DNA of 64,000 nucleotides from Amphibalanus amphitrite (GCF_019059575.1 NW_024881995.1:62001-126000), one strand, 5' to 3'. Shown: positions 1 through 11,648, counted from the first letter of the stretch. The notes: generated from the sequence alone by a model not told the origin. Translations and numbers: made by a program.

Positions 1-692
1 TTGGCAACTAAAAATGTTGAAACAATATATGCAGTAGGGAATGGGCATTTGGGCAAAAGGCCTAATCTGATATACAACACAAACACAGCATATTGAGACA
101 AGCCTATTCTTCTTTAAAATGTGCTACAGCCTACAACTGAAGCTGAGTAGGCAGGAATAATGCAAAACATTGCCTTATCCCTCAAACTTGTGTTCTCAAA
201 TATTGACTTCTTGCCGCATCCCTTTTTTGACACTAAGCCACTTGATGATGAATTAATACAGCAATAATGCAAGAAGCTAGTCACTTACAATAATGCATAT
301 CTTCATCTTATATCACACTGGCTGACATGTAAAGAAGAACACTTTTTGCAAAAGCAAAATAGTTCAAGTTCATGTCAGAAGAAACATGTGAGATAGGTAG
401 GTACATCTGGAAGAAACGTGCTCTTCAGTGAACCACACATCTCTGAATATCGAAACAAAATAAGCGATCACAAAAACGAAAATACTTGCAATGATTTAAC
501 ACAAATTCACTGAAATTCACAAGTAAAAATTTGTAATCCTCGGTAGAAAGGAAAACACATTTCATGCTACCATTCTCGGTAGAATGGAACATGGTATCCG
601 GCTTTGAGTCGATGATGTGAAAGTAAATCAATAATATGACGTCATTATCAGATAATTTGTCCTATTGAAGTGCATTTACCATTAGTTGTTTC
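1..692. other. AT-rich non-coding stretch
   Basis: No convincing coding region, splice-bounded exon or repeat boundary is visible here. Short open frames exist but have no recognisable motif. It may be host intergenic or intronic sequence. Confidence 0.4.
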
Positions 693-3587
693 AAGGGACC
701 CTCCCACCTTCAAAAAAGTTAATGAATTGGCATAAAAGTGATGTAGCGTGAATCACAAAGAGCGAAAATGAACATCTACCAAATTTTACCGGAAAATATT
801 CACCCATTTTCGAGATATAAGACTTTTATTTTTGTTTACTTTTTGGGAACTCCGCTGTTTCTATGACGTCACATAAAGGTTTTCTTTACGTCGGCATTTG
901 GAAGCAATAGTTTGGTATCAAAGTGCGACAAATATTGCGCGAATGATGCGTTTATCTTATCAAGGTCAATATATGATGGCCAATAAAGGATTCCAGGACG
1001 ATTCTTCTTATGGCATTTCTTCGTATCGCAATTCTTCGTCTGCAAATCTTCGTCAGGGCATTTATTCGTATCGCATTACTTTGTCTCGCATCAGGGTATA
1101 TGAAAATCGGCTCGCATTTCTTCTTCAACGCAAATATATGCAAGAGTAAGCATTGAGGGACAAATAAATGCACCGACGAAGATTTGTAGACGAAGAAATG
1201 CGGACGAAAAATTGTGCTACGAAGAAATGTCATGCGAGCACTCTCGGAGTGTGATTTACACAGTCGGTCAAAATTGTGTATATCACACCGGGGTGGGTGT
1301 GATTTACACAAATGGCCGGTATTGTGTAAATCTCACCGTGGTGTGATATACACGGTCCCTGATTTCAAAGTCAAGGTTCACAGCTGATCTGCTAAATCAA
1401 GCCAAGAATCCAAACTATCAAAAAACTATAAATATTTGTTTGTCTGTCACAGAGGTCTCAAGCAATATAAGGTTGACATATGTTGAATCAAAAATCTACT
1501 GCCACAACTCACATATCCTGCCTTACTTTATCATTGTTGTTTTAACTTGCTTTCAAGAGAAACAGAAGCCAGTACCTACCTATCTGATATCACTTCAGGT
1601 GATTGTTTCAAGATCTGAGTTCAACTGGAAATAAAAGCAAGATCAAGATGAAACAGGGATTATTGCTGTTAAAGTAGTTAATTGGCCATGATACAACAAG
1701 CACATAAATCATTAGCCAAATCAAATACTGGTTGGTTTGTCAAGATGTTTGTTGTCTGTCGTCTGTCGAGCTGCTATGAACACTGAACGCTCTCACTCTT
1801 ACTTTAAAGAGAGTAGTTTAAGTTGAATGGTAGTGAGCTGTAACTAGACAAAGCAGCTATTCGGTGCTCACATCAAGCCAGGCTAGGAAATGGCATCAAC
1901 TGTGGTGGGAGGAAGCAGATTCGGCAGCCCTATGTTGTAAACTTCTGTTGAGTCTTGTGTTTGATCAACTGATGTTTTCTGCTCTGTTTTGTGCAGCGAT
2001 AGTAGCAGGTAACTGCATGCTTGTCAAATTATGTGAATAAACGAATTCATAACATTGCATTTTTCTCTCCATGCAAGGAACAAGTAAGATGTTGTAGAAA
2101 ATGTAATAAGGGCTGCATTGCTGATTTTGCACTTTATCAAAGCTTTATTTAGAATTGCTTTCCTGAAAGCTACACACAGGCCACAGCACTGAAATTCACA
2201 ATGTCATAGCTTTTGGCAGAAAAAAGAAAAGACTTACCTAGGTAAAATTGGCTGAAAGTATGGCAGAGCAGGTCTTGATGCGTATGCCCATCCGTGTGCT
2301 TGCCGAAGCCGAACTGACTGCAACACATTAACTCTGATCCACCATGGTGACTGGCATGGCTGGCATATCCTGAACTTTCACCACTCTAAACAAGACAACT
2401 TTCAGCCCTCAGCATTGTATTAAAACACTGTACATGACACTCAAAATTTGTTTCAGTGCCATCCACGGACAACATCAGTCGCCATTCACCATGACCAGGC
2501 CAGTAAAAACAGAATAGATAATAGCTTCAAACCCATGTAGTCAGAGTTACTAGGTCTGCACCTCAAAACAAAATCCAGGTGACATTCACCACGCCAGTAA
2601 AAAAGCAGGTACTTAGGTAACGTAACAGCTTCAAATCTGGTAACATGTTGGTCAGACTTTACACTACCATATTTACATGGAATAATATGATACCAAACAA
2701 TAGTGCAACCATTCTGGACAACAAAAGTGTATGATAAAATTAATTTAGAATACTTTGGCAGCATGATTTACGAGCACAGGCAGGTGTTACCTACCAGCCT
2801 TCTCAATGCTCGTAAAACCAACATTGTAGTTTTGATTTTACCTTACATGATAACACACTTGGCTGCAATGGCACATTTAATTTAATACTGTGAAAAGACC
2901 AGTTATAACGACTTCACAAGCACAATTGCACCTCATGCCGACATCCTTTTCCAAAGACAGTCAGCAGCGTCTTTCGTCAAAACTGGAAGATCAATCCCCT
3001 TTCAACTGTTAACATCAAAAATATTTCTTCATGGTGTGATCTCCATATGGAAACCTTGCAGGAAAAGAATTAATGTCAATTGTCAGCTCTTCAAATTTCT
3101 TTGGACTTTAACTTGCAGTACCATATCCAGTTTGCTTTGATATTTTGTTTTTTATTCCATGTTGAAGTTGAGCACCAAGCTCCAGATATAGCAGGCAGCT
3201 TGATCATCTCCGGCCTTGGTATAATATCAGTCCAAGTTCCAGTGGTGGGTACTGGGTATCTTCTAATATTCAAATTAAAATTAAAAGCAATGGGCTTTCT
3301 CAGCGCCGACGACGACGGATTTCACGTTGATAAAAAAGGGCTCAAGGTCAGCAAAACTCGGGTTCAAGGAATGGCGGGCGTTGAAATGACTGCTGACGTC
3401 ATCAAAAAACCGCTAATGGTTAAGAGATAGGGACTACGCTGGTCCCACCCTGCAAGTAAAGGGAAGAAATTTCTTGAACACCATAAAGCTGCGGGGGTTG
3501 CGACCAGGATAAATGGTGGTTTCTGAGCCTGGCCGCAAACTTGGCTATCTCAACTCAAAACTAATGTTAAGGTGGGATGGTCCCTTT
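693..3587. mobile_element. Possible DNA element with AAGGGACC termini
   Basis: The stretch starts AAGGGACCCTCCCACCTT and ends AAGGTGGGATGGTCCCTTT, so the two ends are near-perfect inverted repeats of about 18 bp placed 2.9 kb apart. A related GGGACTACGCTGGTCCCACC motif lies near 3426-3446. No transposase frame is seen inside and no clear target-site duplication flanks the ends. It could be one non-autonomous element or two unrelated MITE ends, and the pairing is tentative. Confidence 0.3.
1247..1355. repeat. Clustered GTGTAAATCACACC-like motifs
   Basis: Four copies of a GTGATTTACACA / GTGTATATCACACC motif occur in both orientations within about 110 bp and form imperfect hairpins. The stretch just upstream (about 1000-1240) is rich in inverted copies of GACGAAGAAATGCG-like words. 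It is probably the palindromic core of a miniature element; no function is inferred. Confidence 0.4.
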
Positions 3588-4466
3588 AATATAAATTCAA
3601 TATGCATTGAAAAATTTCATAATTTTTCGAAAATTATTCAATTGTTAGGCAAACTGACTGTATTTATTATTTAAGACGTCATTTTGTGTCTCCTCTGATT
3701 CTCATCCGGGGGCCATCTTTCCTTAGGTGACATTTATGACGCTTTCGCCGCATTTCATCATCTTTTGGTAATCAGTTTATTTGGATAGGCTATCGGCATT
3801 ATGTGGTATTTATTGTATTTGATATTTCGGCACAGATATTTTTTTGGGGGAAGGGGTGGAAGGGGATGATTTTATGATAGGAGGTTCTAGGTAAGACTCT
3901 TGTGCTACTTGGCACACCTTGATATTTGCAATTTTCTTCAGCCTCTTCTGTTAACTTTAAAGTGAGGCAAATCTATTTTTGGATTTCCTTCTTTACTGCT
4001 TTGGTGTCTCAGTCTAGTGCTTCCCACAGGTCAATGATTGTATATCATATTCATAACTGTGTTATCTTATGATGGGCTTACTGACAACAATGTCACCTAT
4101 TGGCTATTGCCATTCGTAAACACATTTTCAAATTTAGAGTTAAAAGTTGGCAAAGTACCTATATGTAGGTATATACCTATTTGACTCAGAACTACCTGCT
4201 ACATGCAATTATGTTTATGTTCATCTTGCACTATAATTATTAATGATGTATGAACCACATATCCCCTGCCAATTTTGATGACATGTTTTGCAATTTGCAT
4301 TTTGATAATGGAAATGAGTTTGAACTTTAACTTATTTAAGAAATTTGTTATTTTCAACTAGTTTTCCGAATATGTCCGAAGTGTTTGTCACTTGTCCGTC
4401 CGATTTCCGAATCGGAATTCGGAAATTTTCGGAATTCCAAAATTTTCGGTTCCGATTGACACCTCT
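3588..4466. other. Non-coding stretch ending in a hAT-like terminus
   Basis: No gene is seen. The last ~110 bases are made of TTCCGAA/TTCGGAA words and finish with GATTGACACCTCTA. This resembles the CCACCTCTA right terminus of the well-bounded hAT MITE at 10909-11292. The matching left end was not found, so this is at best a truncated hAT end abutting the LINE that follows. Confidence 0.35.
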
Positions 4467-5803
4467 AGCCGCTGTACGCTGATGAGGACGCGGCTATAGT
4501 ACAGTATGCGGACGACACTCAGGTTCTTGTTAGCGGGAGACCCGGAGACATTGACGCCCTGACCGGATCCATGGAACGTAATTTGGCACAGCTGTCAAAC
4601 TGGTTTGGCAAGAATGGGATGAAAATCAATGCTAAAAAAAAAAACACAACTCATAGCTCTCGGCACCCGTCAAAATCTTCGGCAGCTCTCAACAGTTAGC
4701 ATCAATGATATGCCGCTGTACGCTGATGAGGACGCGGCTATAGTACAGTATGCGGACGACACTCAGGTTCTTGTTAGCGGGAGACCCGGAGACATTGACG
4801 CCCTGACCGGATCCATGGAACGTAATTTGGCACAGCTGTCAAACTGGTTTGGCAAGAATGGGATGAAAATCAATGCTAAAAAAAAAACACAACTCATAGC
4901 TCTCGGCACCCGTCAAAATCTTCGGCAGCTCTCAACAGTTAGCATCAAATTTATGGGCGCCACTGTCTCCGGCTCTCCCGAGGTGCGGAACCTGGGTGTC
5001 ATATTTGATCCATGCATGACGTTCTCTGCCCACATTGATGATGTTGTCCGTCGATGTACTGGCATTTTAACGGGTCTGAGTCACAGCAAACATAGTTTAC
5101 CTCATTCGACACTCATCACTCTAGTCCAGGGTCTAGTCATTTCACTCATTCGTTACTGTATTAGTGTTTACGGAACGTGCAATGTTACCCAAACCTCACG
5201 GCTACAGAAAGTGTTGAATTTTGCTGCACGTGTTATATCGGGGCGACGGAAGTTTGACCATGTGAGTGACGTGTTGCGTGACTTAGAGTGGCTATCGGCG
5301 CACAACATGTATACGTACCATGTGCTGACGCTCTTAAAACGCACGCTGGTTACGGCTCAGCCCGAGTTGCTCTCGGAGAATCTTGTGCGAAGACGGCATG
5401 TACACCAAAGAGCTACGAGGCAGGACGACATGTTACATGTTCCCATGATAAAGTCTGAGTCCGGGAGGAGACGATTCCTTTTCGCTGCAGCAACGGCTTT
5501 TAATCGACTGCCTCCAAGCATGCGTGATCTGGACATGAGAGCTTTTAAAAGAGAACTTCGTCGGCATTTGCTGCAGCAACAAAGGAACGATCGTTAGCGG
5601 CGCCTAGTGACGACACTTATGTGATAGTGTGGTTGTGAGATTGGTGGGGGAACGAGGGCGTATGTATGTATGTATGTATGAATGTTATGTATGTGTGTCA
5701 TCCCAACAACCACTATTTTATTATTTGACTCTGGCACTAGAATAGCCACACAAGTGTGGAGTGAGCCAATGACGTGAAATAAATAAATAATAAATAAATA
5801 GCC
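4467..5803 (+). mobile_element. LINE 3' fragment (CR1/L2-like reverse transcriptase)
   Basis: This is a 5'-truncated non-LTR retrotransposon. The open frame 4629-5597 (322 codons) carries the end of the RT palm with the YADDTQV active-site box. The thumb and C-terminal region follow, with RLQKVLNFAARVISG and, near the end, AFNRLPPSMRDL, both typical of the CR1/L2/jockey group. The stop is followed by about 200 bp of 3' UTR with a (TATG)n run and a tail of AAATAAATA units ending near 5800, in place of poly(A). No endonuclease or 5' RT part is present. An internal tandem duplication (4468-4950) shifts the frame between its two copies, so the upstream copy is not read in the same frame. No target duplication was identified. 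Confidence 0.8.
4468..4950. repeat. 244-bp tandem duplication inside the LINE
   Basis: The segment from GCCGCTGTACGCTGATGAGG (4468) recurs at 4712 and the copies look nearly identical through to CAGTTAGCATCAA. The offset is 244 bp, with one base difference in an A-run (11 versus 10 A). Both copies contain the YADD box. The length is not a multiple of three. High identity points to a recent duplication after insertion or to an assembly artefact. Confidence 0.85.
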
Positions 5804-5856
5804 CCCCCCCCCCAGTAGGGCGTGTTATACGCAGACCCCAGTGGGGCGGGGGTTAA
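5801..5856. mobile_element. End fragment of a TTAA-bounded element
   Basis: The sequence from the C-run at 5801 through CCCCAGTGGGGCGGGGG to the TTAA at 5853-5856 matches in layout the termini of the element at 19604-20819: a C-run, a GTTATA word, then CCCCACCAGGGCGCGGG and TTAA. Only one end is present and it directly abuts the LINE tail, so the LINE probably landed in it. Confidence 0.5.
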
Positions 5857-6384
5857 AAACCCAGTAGCTGGGATGTTCTAGGCATTTCTAAATATGATCT
5901 TATGAAAGGTGGCTATATCATCATCAAAAGGAAAAAACTCATAATGCCTTGTTTCTTAATTACAACGGTAAGGGAAGTGTCCGGCTAATTTCGTATCCTT
6001 CTACAGGCTCTTTCACTGATAGAGCAGCCATAATAATTCTGTCACTTTTGACATACTAAGACTAAATGAATGCTTAGATAAAATGAATGATAAAATCGTG
6101 ACCAGTGACTTCAAGCAAATGAGACTGATCATGTGTGAAAGTCAACCAAAGGCCATTCGAGGTCACATGACAACATAAAACTTTACCTTTTCAAACAACC
6201 TATATGTCATTCGACGCGTCTAGACATGTCTAATGCGTTGGTACACTGCTTTAGGCCTAGGACCTTTTTTGTTGAAGGAATCTGCAAAAATAAAAATAAA
6301 AATAAATCCGCAGCTCAGCTCGGGGTCGCTGACCTGTTGCCGTTTTTGGCAAAGCTATTCACCAAAAACAGAACCGTACCTTGG

Positions 6385-6560
6385 AGCACCTGACATGACC
6401 TCAGAGGTCATCGGTTGAGCTAGGAACCTAAAAACGGGCATCAGCTTCGCGTCTCATAACGGTGCACACGCTCGCTTTTTTCCGCGACGCGCTAGCTCCA
6501 CCAGGGCCGAGACGGCGAGGGGGGCCGTACCCGCCCCCGCCCTCCCCCGCCCCTCGGCCA
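6385..6560. mobile_element. Fragment related to the interior of the Transib-like elements
   Basis: The stretch reading GACCTCAGAGGTCATCGGTTG, then ACACGCTCG, TCCGCGACGCGCTAGCTC and ACCAGGG resembles 53840-53970 and its inverted sister near 59440-59560. It is a diverged, truncated relative with no termini of its own. The rest of 5857-6384 shows no gene. Confidence 0.45.
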
Positions 6561-6749
6561 GCGCGTATTTTGAAAAAAAATAGGTCCAGCGAGGGATATA
6601 TTCCTGTATGCACGTGGAGAACTTCGTATACACTCGCCACGCTCAAGCGCTCTCGCTTGACTGTGCTCTGTCCCAACCATATCCTTCCCCCGCCTCCCCC
6701 TTCCTTGGCGTCAGTTCGTCAAAACAACACCTGCACGACTCTGTCTTTT

Positions 6750-6794
6750 TCTCCCTCTCTCTCTCGCTCACTCTCTCTCGCTCACTCTCTCTCT

Positions 6795-6868
<74 letters not shown>
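6750..6868. repeat. (TC)n microsatellite
   Basis: About 120 bp of almost pure TC dinucleotides, imperfect at the left. Open frames through it encode only Ser/Leu runs and are not genes. Confidence 0.95.
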
Positions 6869-6870
<2 letters not shown>

Positions 6871-7157
6871 CTACCTACTCCCTTCTCTCTCCCTTTCATC
6901 TCAAGCCGCCACGTGTTCGCCGCGCGCCGCGTCGCCTACTAGCTGATAAGATGTCTTATCAGTATCCCACCCCCTTTTATCTCTAACGCCTGTCCCGAGC
7001 CGCCGCGCTAGCTCGGGGCGTCTGCATCGTTCCCTTACCGCTGACAAGACACCTTATCAATGAGTAGGACATAAGTATTACGCCATCAATACCTATAAAA
7101 AACAATATTTTGGTGGGTTTCAGCTTAGCAAGGAAGACTATAAGATATTGCATATGT

Positions 7158-8076
7158 AGCAAGCGAGGTTTGAACTAGCATGCACCACCTGAACGACGAG
7201 GTCTCACTGCGGGAGCTGGCCCGTGCCTGTACGGGCACTGGGGAAGGCCGGCATTGGTCAGAGACACGTCACACCGTTATACAAGTAATTCACCGTTTTT
7301 TTTTTTAATAGGCCCGTAACAATATTAGCTGTTTTCACGAGGGCCATCTGGTACACGTTTGGTGCATATTTGGTGCAGATTAGGTGCAGATTTGGTCAAA
7401 TTAGGTTCCGTGTGTCTCTTAGTAGCTATCAGCTAGGGCTGCACTAATTGCTTATGCCCCTGCTTTGTCATATTATCAGAGAGTATCGTCGATTAAAGCA
7501 CTGAAATAAATTCATAAAATAAAGATATTGGCTGTAAAAGAGATTAGATGCAGATTTGGTCACATTAGGTGCACTCGCCGGATAGCCCGTCGTGAAAACG
7601 GCTAACGTCACACAAATGCGGCACGAGTGCCAATACGGATACGGTCGATTACACGCCTTTACACGCTTTACAAGTCAATTAAACGCTTTTCGTTCTTAAA
7701 ATAAAAAGTCGCAGTGCATGCATCCAGCATTCAAGGGTAAAATATTTTTACCCCGACCGCCTCAGGCGATTACGTGCTGTCACCCACCTGGCCGCAGCTG
7801 CCTCTCCGTTCTTAAATGTGTCTTGCGGTGCAGTATCACCCATGGTACGGACGGGTAGTGTCATCTGGGGAGCGAGGTTAGTACTAGCATTCGCCACCTC
7901 AGCGACGAGGTGTCACTGCGGGCGGTGGCTCGTGCCTATACGGGCGCTGGGAAAGGCTGGCATGGGGCACGGACACGTCTTAACGTAACATAAGTAAGTC
8001 ACAGTAATTGAAATAGGCCGGTGGCAATAACGAATGCAGCACGAACACGGATACGGCCGATTAGACGGCCGGCAGC
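7158..8076. repeat. Diverged direct repeat, ~710 bp apart
   Basis: 7158-7327 plus 7603-7680 corresponds to 7871-8076: both carry CACCTnAnCGACGAGGT, TCACTGCGGG, GTGCCTnTACGGGC and ATACGGnCGATTA in the same order. The copies are visibly diverged. The first is interrupted by a MITE (7328-7602) while the second keeps the uninterrupted site near 8028. No coding potential was recognised. Confidence 0.6.
7328..7602. mobile_element. MITE with TA target duplication
   Basis: The termini GCTGTTTTCACGAGGGCCAT and (reverse complement) GCCGTTTTCACGACGGGCTAT form inverted repeats. TA occurs on both sides (7326-7327, 7603-7604). The paralogous site at 8028-8029 lacks the element and has a single TA, giving a natural empty site. 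About 275 bp with no coding capacity. Length, ends and TA duplication fit a Tc1/mariner-type MITE. Confidence 0.65.
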
Positions 8077-8114
8077 CAGGGGCGGATCCAAGGGGGGGGG
8101 GGGTCACATGGGTC

Positions 8115-9268
8115 ATGGCCCCCCCCCCTTGAGGCCCGGGGGCCCAAAGACCTGCCAGGGGCACCACCGGCCTATCAGGGGTATCACAGTCCTGACAGGG
8201 GCACCACAGGACCGCCAGGGGCACCACAGGCCTAGCAGGGACACCACGGGCCTGGTGCCCCTGGGCCCTGACAGGACTGTAACGCCCCTGACAAGCCTGA
8301 AGTGTCCCCGGCAGGCACGTGGTGCCCCTGACAGGCCTGAGGCGCCCCTGCAAGGCCGGTGGTGCCTCTGGCAGGCCTGTTGTGTCCATGGCAGGCCTGT
8401 GGTGCCCTTGCTAGGCCTCTGGTGCCCCTGACAGGCTTGTAATGCCCCTGGAAGGACTGTGGTGCCCCTGGCAGGCCTCTGGTGCCCCTGACAGGCTTGC
8501 GGTGCCCTTGGAAGGACTGTGGTGTCCCTGGGCCCTGACAAGCCTGAGGTGCCCCTGACAGGCTCGTGGTGCCCTTGTTAGGCCTGTGGTGCCCCTGGAA
8601 GGCCTCTGGTGCCCCTGGCAGGTCTGTGGTGCCCCTGGCAGGTCTGTGGCGCCCCTGGCAGACCTGTGTTGACTGGTGCCCCTGCTAGGTCGCTGGTGCC
8701 CCTCACAGACCTGTGGTGCCCCTGGGCCTTGACAAGCCTGAGATGCCTGGCTATGACAGGCTCGTGGTGCCCCTGATAGAACAGTGGTGCCCTTGCTAGG
8801 CCTGTAGTGCCCCTGGCAGGCCTCTGGTGCCCCTGCTACCCCTGCGCCCGGAGAGGACTATGGTGCCCCTGAAAAGCCTGAAGTGCCTCTCGACAGGCCC
8901 GTGGTGCCCCTGACAGGCCCAAGTTACCCCTGCGAGGTCGGTGGTGCTCCTGACAGGCCTCTGGTGCCCCTGGCAGGTATGTGGTGCCCCCCTGGCAGGC
9001 CTGTGTTGACTGGTGCCCCTGCTAGGCCGCTGGTGCCCCTCACAGGCCTGCGGTGCCCCTGGAAGGACTGTGGTGCCCCTGCCCCTAGGGGTGCTCATGG
9101 GCCCAACAGGCCCGTTGTGCCCCTGACAGGCCTGTCGTGTATACTTGCTAGACCTGTGGTGCCCCTGCTTCCTGGCAGGCCTGTGGTGCCCCTGCTTCCT
9201 GGCGGGCCTGTGGCGCCCCTACAAGGCCGTAGGTGCCCCTGACAGGTTTGTGGTGTCCCTGGAAGGAC
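8115..9268. repeat. ~20-bp minisatellite inside the hAT element
   Basis: A tandem array of a GC-rich unit close to GGTGCCCCTGACAGGCCTGT. Copies are variable (GACAGG/GGCAGG/GGAAGG, CCTGT/CCTCT/ACTGT) and there are about 55 of them, with a few unit-length irregularities. All frames are open for stretches, giving proline/glycine-rich nonsense. There are no unique spacers, so it is not CRISPR-like. Confidence 0.9.
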
Positions 9269-9271
9269 TTT

Positions 9272-9668
9272 CCCAGCAAACATGCCCACATGGGTCCCAT
9301 ATGGGGTGAACATGGGCCAGATGGGCCCACGTGGGACATGGGCTACAGATGGGCTACCCATATGGGCCCCATATGGGATAAAAATGGGCCAGATGGGCCA
9401 AACGCATGTGGGCTGGAGATGGGCATCCCATGTGGGTCCCATATGGGGTGAACATGGGCCAGATGGGCCCACGTGGGACATGGGCTACAGATGGGCTACC
9501 CATATGGGTCCCATGTGGGCGCCGCGTGGGTTCCATATGGGGCCTACGTGGGCTGGCCCATATGGGTCCCACGTGTCACCCACTGTCATTCCCATGTGGG
9601 ACCCATATGGAAGAGGTGGGGGGCCCATGTGGGTCCCATATGGGAACCATGTGGGCATGTTTGCTGGG
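9272..9668. mobile_element. CCCAGCAAACATG satellite-bearing element, copy 1
   Basis: The element begins CCCAGCAAACATGCCCACAT and ends with the inverse ATGTGGGCATGTTTGCTGGG. The interior is built of short self-complementary words (CATATGGG, CCCATATG, CACGTGGG) in several larger repeats. It interrupts the minisatellite and the flanks share TT (9270-9271, 9669-9670), a 2-bp duplication. A near-identical second copy lies at 14643-15040. No coding capacity. The superfamily was not recognised. Confidence 0.75.
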
Positions 9669-10381
9669 TTGGTGCCCCTGACAAGCCTGGAGTGTCAAGG
9701 ACAGACCCTTTAAACGCCAGGGTCAAGTTCGTCGGACTGACAACGATTCGCTTACCTGATAACGTTCCTGGTAAGTACTCACTACTCAGCGTCCACAACA
9801 TATATACACACAACACATTCATATATACTTGCTTACAATTGGTAAATGTGGTTGTGGGTAAGAGTTAAGATACTGACTAAAAATAAAAAAATAAAAAAAC
9901 TGAAAATGGGGGCACCACCAAAATTAAGTGGACGAAATCCGTTGAGTTTTTAATTTTGGGTATAGGTAGGGGCACCACTTCGATTCATGACCCTCCCCTT
10001 GGAGTTTTCCTGGATCCGCCCCTGCCGGCAGCCGCCGCCAATATTCTTCAAGATAAGGCTGGGGCTGCTGTCGCGTGGCTGTCAGCTGTTGTGCCAGGCG
10101 GTCGTGCTGACATGCCGTTGGGCGGTAGCGGTATTCCAGGATTCCATTATTTACCTAAATGCTTTGCTTTTAAAGGGGTTTAAATAATAAACGATTCCCG
10201 GCTTGTCTCGTGAGGTTGTTATCATAATCAGGAGACTTTTTTTACTTATCTTGTCGAGACCGTAGCATTTGAATGAAAAAATTCGGACGATCGTTCCCTA
10301 GTAGCACACAACATTGACGTCTAAGATGTATTTATTGGAATGCCCTTCATGGTCACATCTCGGTCGCCCTTATAATCCTCG

Positions 10382-10612
10382 CGAAAACATACCTTTACCA
10401 AAGAATAATCGGAAAACGGTACAGAAAGAGCGAGGAGCCTGTTTCCGAATATTCTCACGGAAACATTCCTTAACCGAAGAATAGTCGGAAAACGGTACAG
10501 AAAGGGCGAGGAATCTGTTTCCGAATATTCTCACGGAAACATACCTTTACCGAAGAGTAGTCGGAAAACGGTACAGAAAGGGCGAGGAACCTGTTTCTGA
10601 ATATTCTTGGGT
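10382..10612. repeat. 77-bp tandem repeat, three copies
   Basis: Three tandem units each contain GAAACATnCCTTnACC, GAATAnTCGGAAAACGGTAC, AGAAAGnGCGAGGA and CTGTTTCCGAATATTCTCAC in that order, with a few differences between copies. The flanks 10033-10381 and 10613-10900 show no supported gene. Confidence 0.85.
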
Positions 10613-10908
10613 GAAAAATATCATTAGGTTTAGTTCTATTTTGGTGACACTCACTGACTTGCACAGCGGGGCAGAGTGTTTTTTTTTCTTATGCGGCGCC
10701 AGTGAATGCGCGGCAGACGCGGCTCCGGCTGCCTCCATCCCCCTCGCTACCCACGCCGCGCGTGCCCTCGGGCACTTACCGAAGGGAAGGCAATCAGCTG
10801 TTAGTTTCCATTCCGGATGGCCGTTCACGGGCACCGCACACTGCTGCGTGCGGTGTGTGCGGTGAGTCCAGCAGGCGTGGGAGTAGGGGATGGGTAGGCG
10901 GTTCTGAC

Positions 10909-11292
10909 TAGAGGTGGCAAAAGATGAAAATTTTGGGAACCAGACTCGAACCAGACCCGGCTGGACATTTCTGGAACCAGTCGGACCCGGTCTTAGTTGG
11001 AATCGGAACCAGTTGGACCCGTTCCCCAAAAGTCAATTAATACAAACTGCTTGTAGGTATCATTAGTTGCATCATGTAAAACAGCCTATTTCCCACTGGG
11101 AATACTCATGAGCTACTGTGTGCAAAGAAACATTCACTTCATATTTTGCAATAATGTGTAGTGCGCAAGATGTATAGTTATGGTAGGACCCGGTTGGACC
11201 CGTCAGAAAATTTCCAGGAACCGGTCTGGACCCATATGGGTCCAGACTGGTTCTTTGGACCGGGTCCTCGGGTCCACATTTTGCCACCTCTA
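10909..11292. mobile_element. hAT MITE with 8-bp target duplication
   Basis: The ends TAGAGGTGGCAAAA and TTTTGCCACCTCTA are perfect inverted repeats of the TAGRGGTGGC type seen in many hAT families. GTTCTGAC occurs exactly on both sides (10901-10908, 11293-11300). The 384-bp interior contains repeated GGACCCG/CGGGTCC words and encodes nothing recognisable. Exact ends and duplication suggest a fairly young insertion. Confidence 0.9.
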
Positions 11293-11300
11293 GTTCTGAC

Positions 11301-11648
11301 GTCACGGCTGCGTGCGGTGGACGGCTTCCTGTGGCCGGTCCCGACCGGCCACAGCGGTCGCTGTGTGCGGTGACGGAAGGCTGACGTAGGGACGCAGTGG
11401 GCGGAGCTTGGAGGCTGTGTGTGAACAGCCCTCAGAGGTTCTCCTTCATCCATGTAAACATTTTATCGTCAGTGAAGCGGGACCGCCGCCGACCTGCCTC
11501 CAGGCGCCGCCGGAGGGGTGGGTGTGACGTCACAGCAGGGACAGCAGTTGTATGTACACAGCACAACGGACTTTGGCCAGTTAGCGTCCCCTTTACAGCA
11601 GGACGGACATTGAAGGGAACGCTAACTGGTCGGGGACGGTCTGGCTGG
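11301..11648. other. Non-coding stretch with two hairpins
   Basis: No gene is seen. CTGTGGCCGGTC and its complement form a near-perfect palindrome at about 11330-11355. CCAGTTAGCGT...ACGCTAACTGG forms an imperfect hairpin at about 11577-11630. Either could be the core of a miniature element. Confidence 0.4.

Larger units (their letters stand above)
8077..10024. mobile_element. Non-autonomous hAT-type element carrying a minisatellite
   Basis: The termini CAGGGGCGGATCCAAGGGG and (reverse complement) CAGGGGCGGATCCAGG are inverted repeats of the CAGGGGCGG type common in hAT elements. The 8-bp sequence CCGGCAGC flanks both ends exactly (8069-8076, 10025-10032), the length expected for hAT. The interior holds no transposase frame. 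It contains a ~1.15-kb minisatellite (8115-9268), a nested CCCAGCAAACATG element (9272-9668) and about 350 bp of unique sequence. Several open frames cross the interior but are low-complexity products of the repeats. It was presumably mobilised by a hAT transposase encoded elsewhere. Confidence 0.8.

Noticed and set aside
6462-6986. Open frames through the TC microsatellite
   Set aside because: Ser/Leu runs only; no gene.
8115-9268. CRISPR-like regular repeats
   Set aside because: Units are contiguous without unique spacers and the context is eukaryotic transposon DNA.
7913-9868. Many Pro/Gly-rich frames on both strands
   Set aside because: All are translations of the minisatellite or the CATATGGG satellite.
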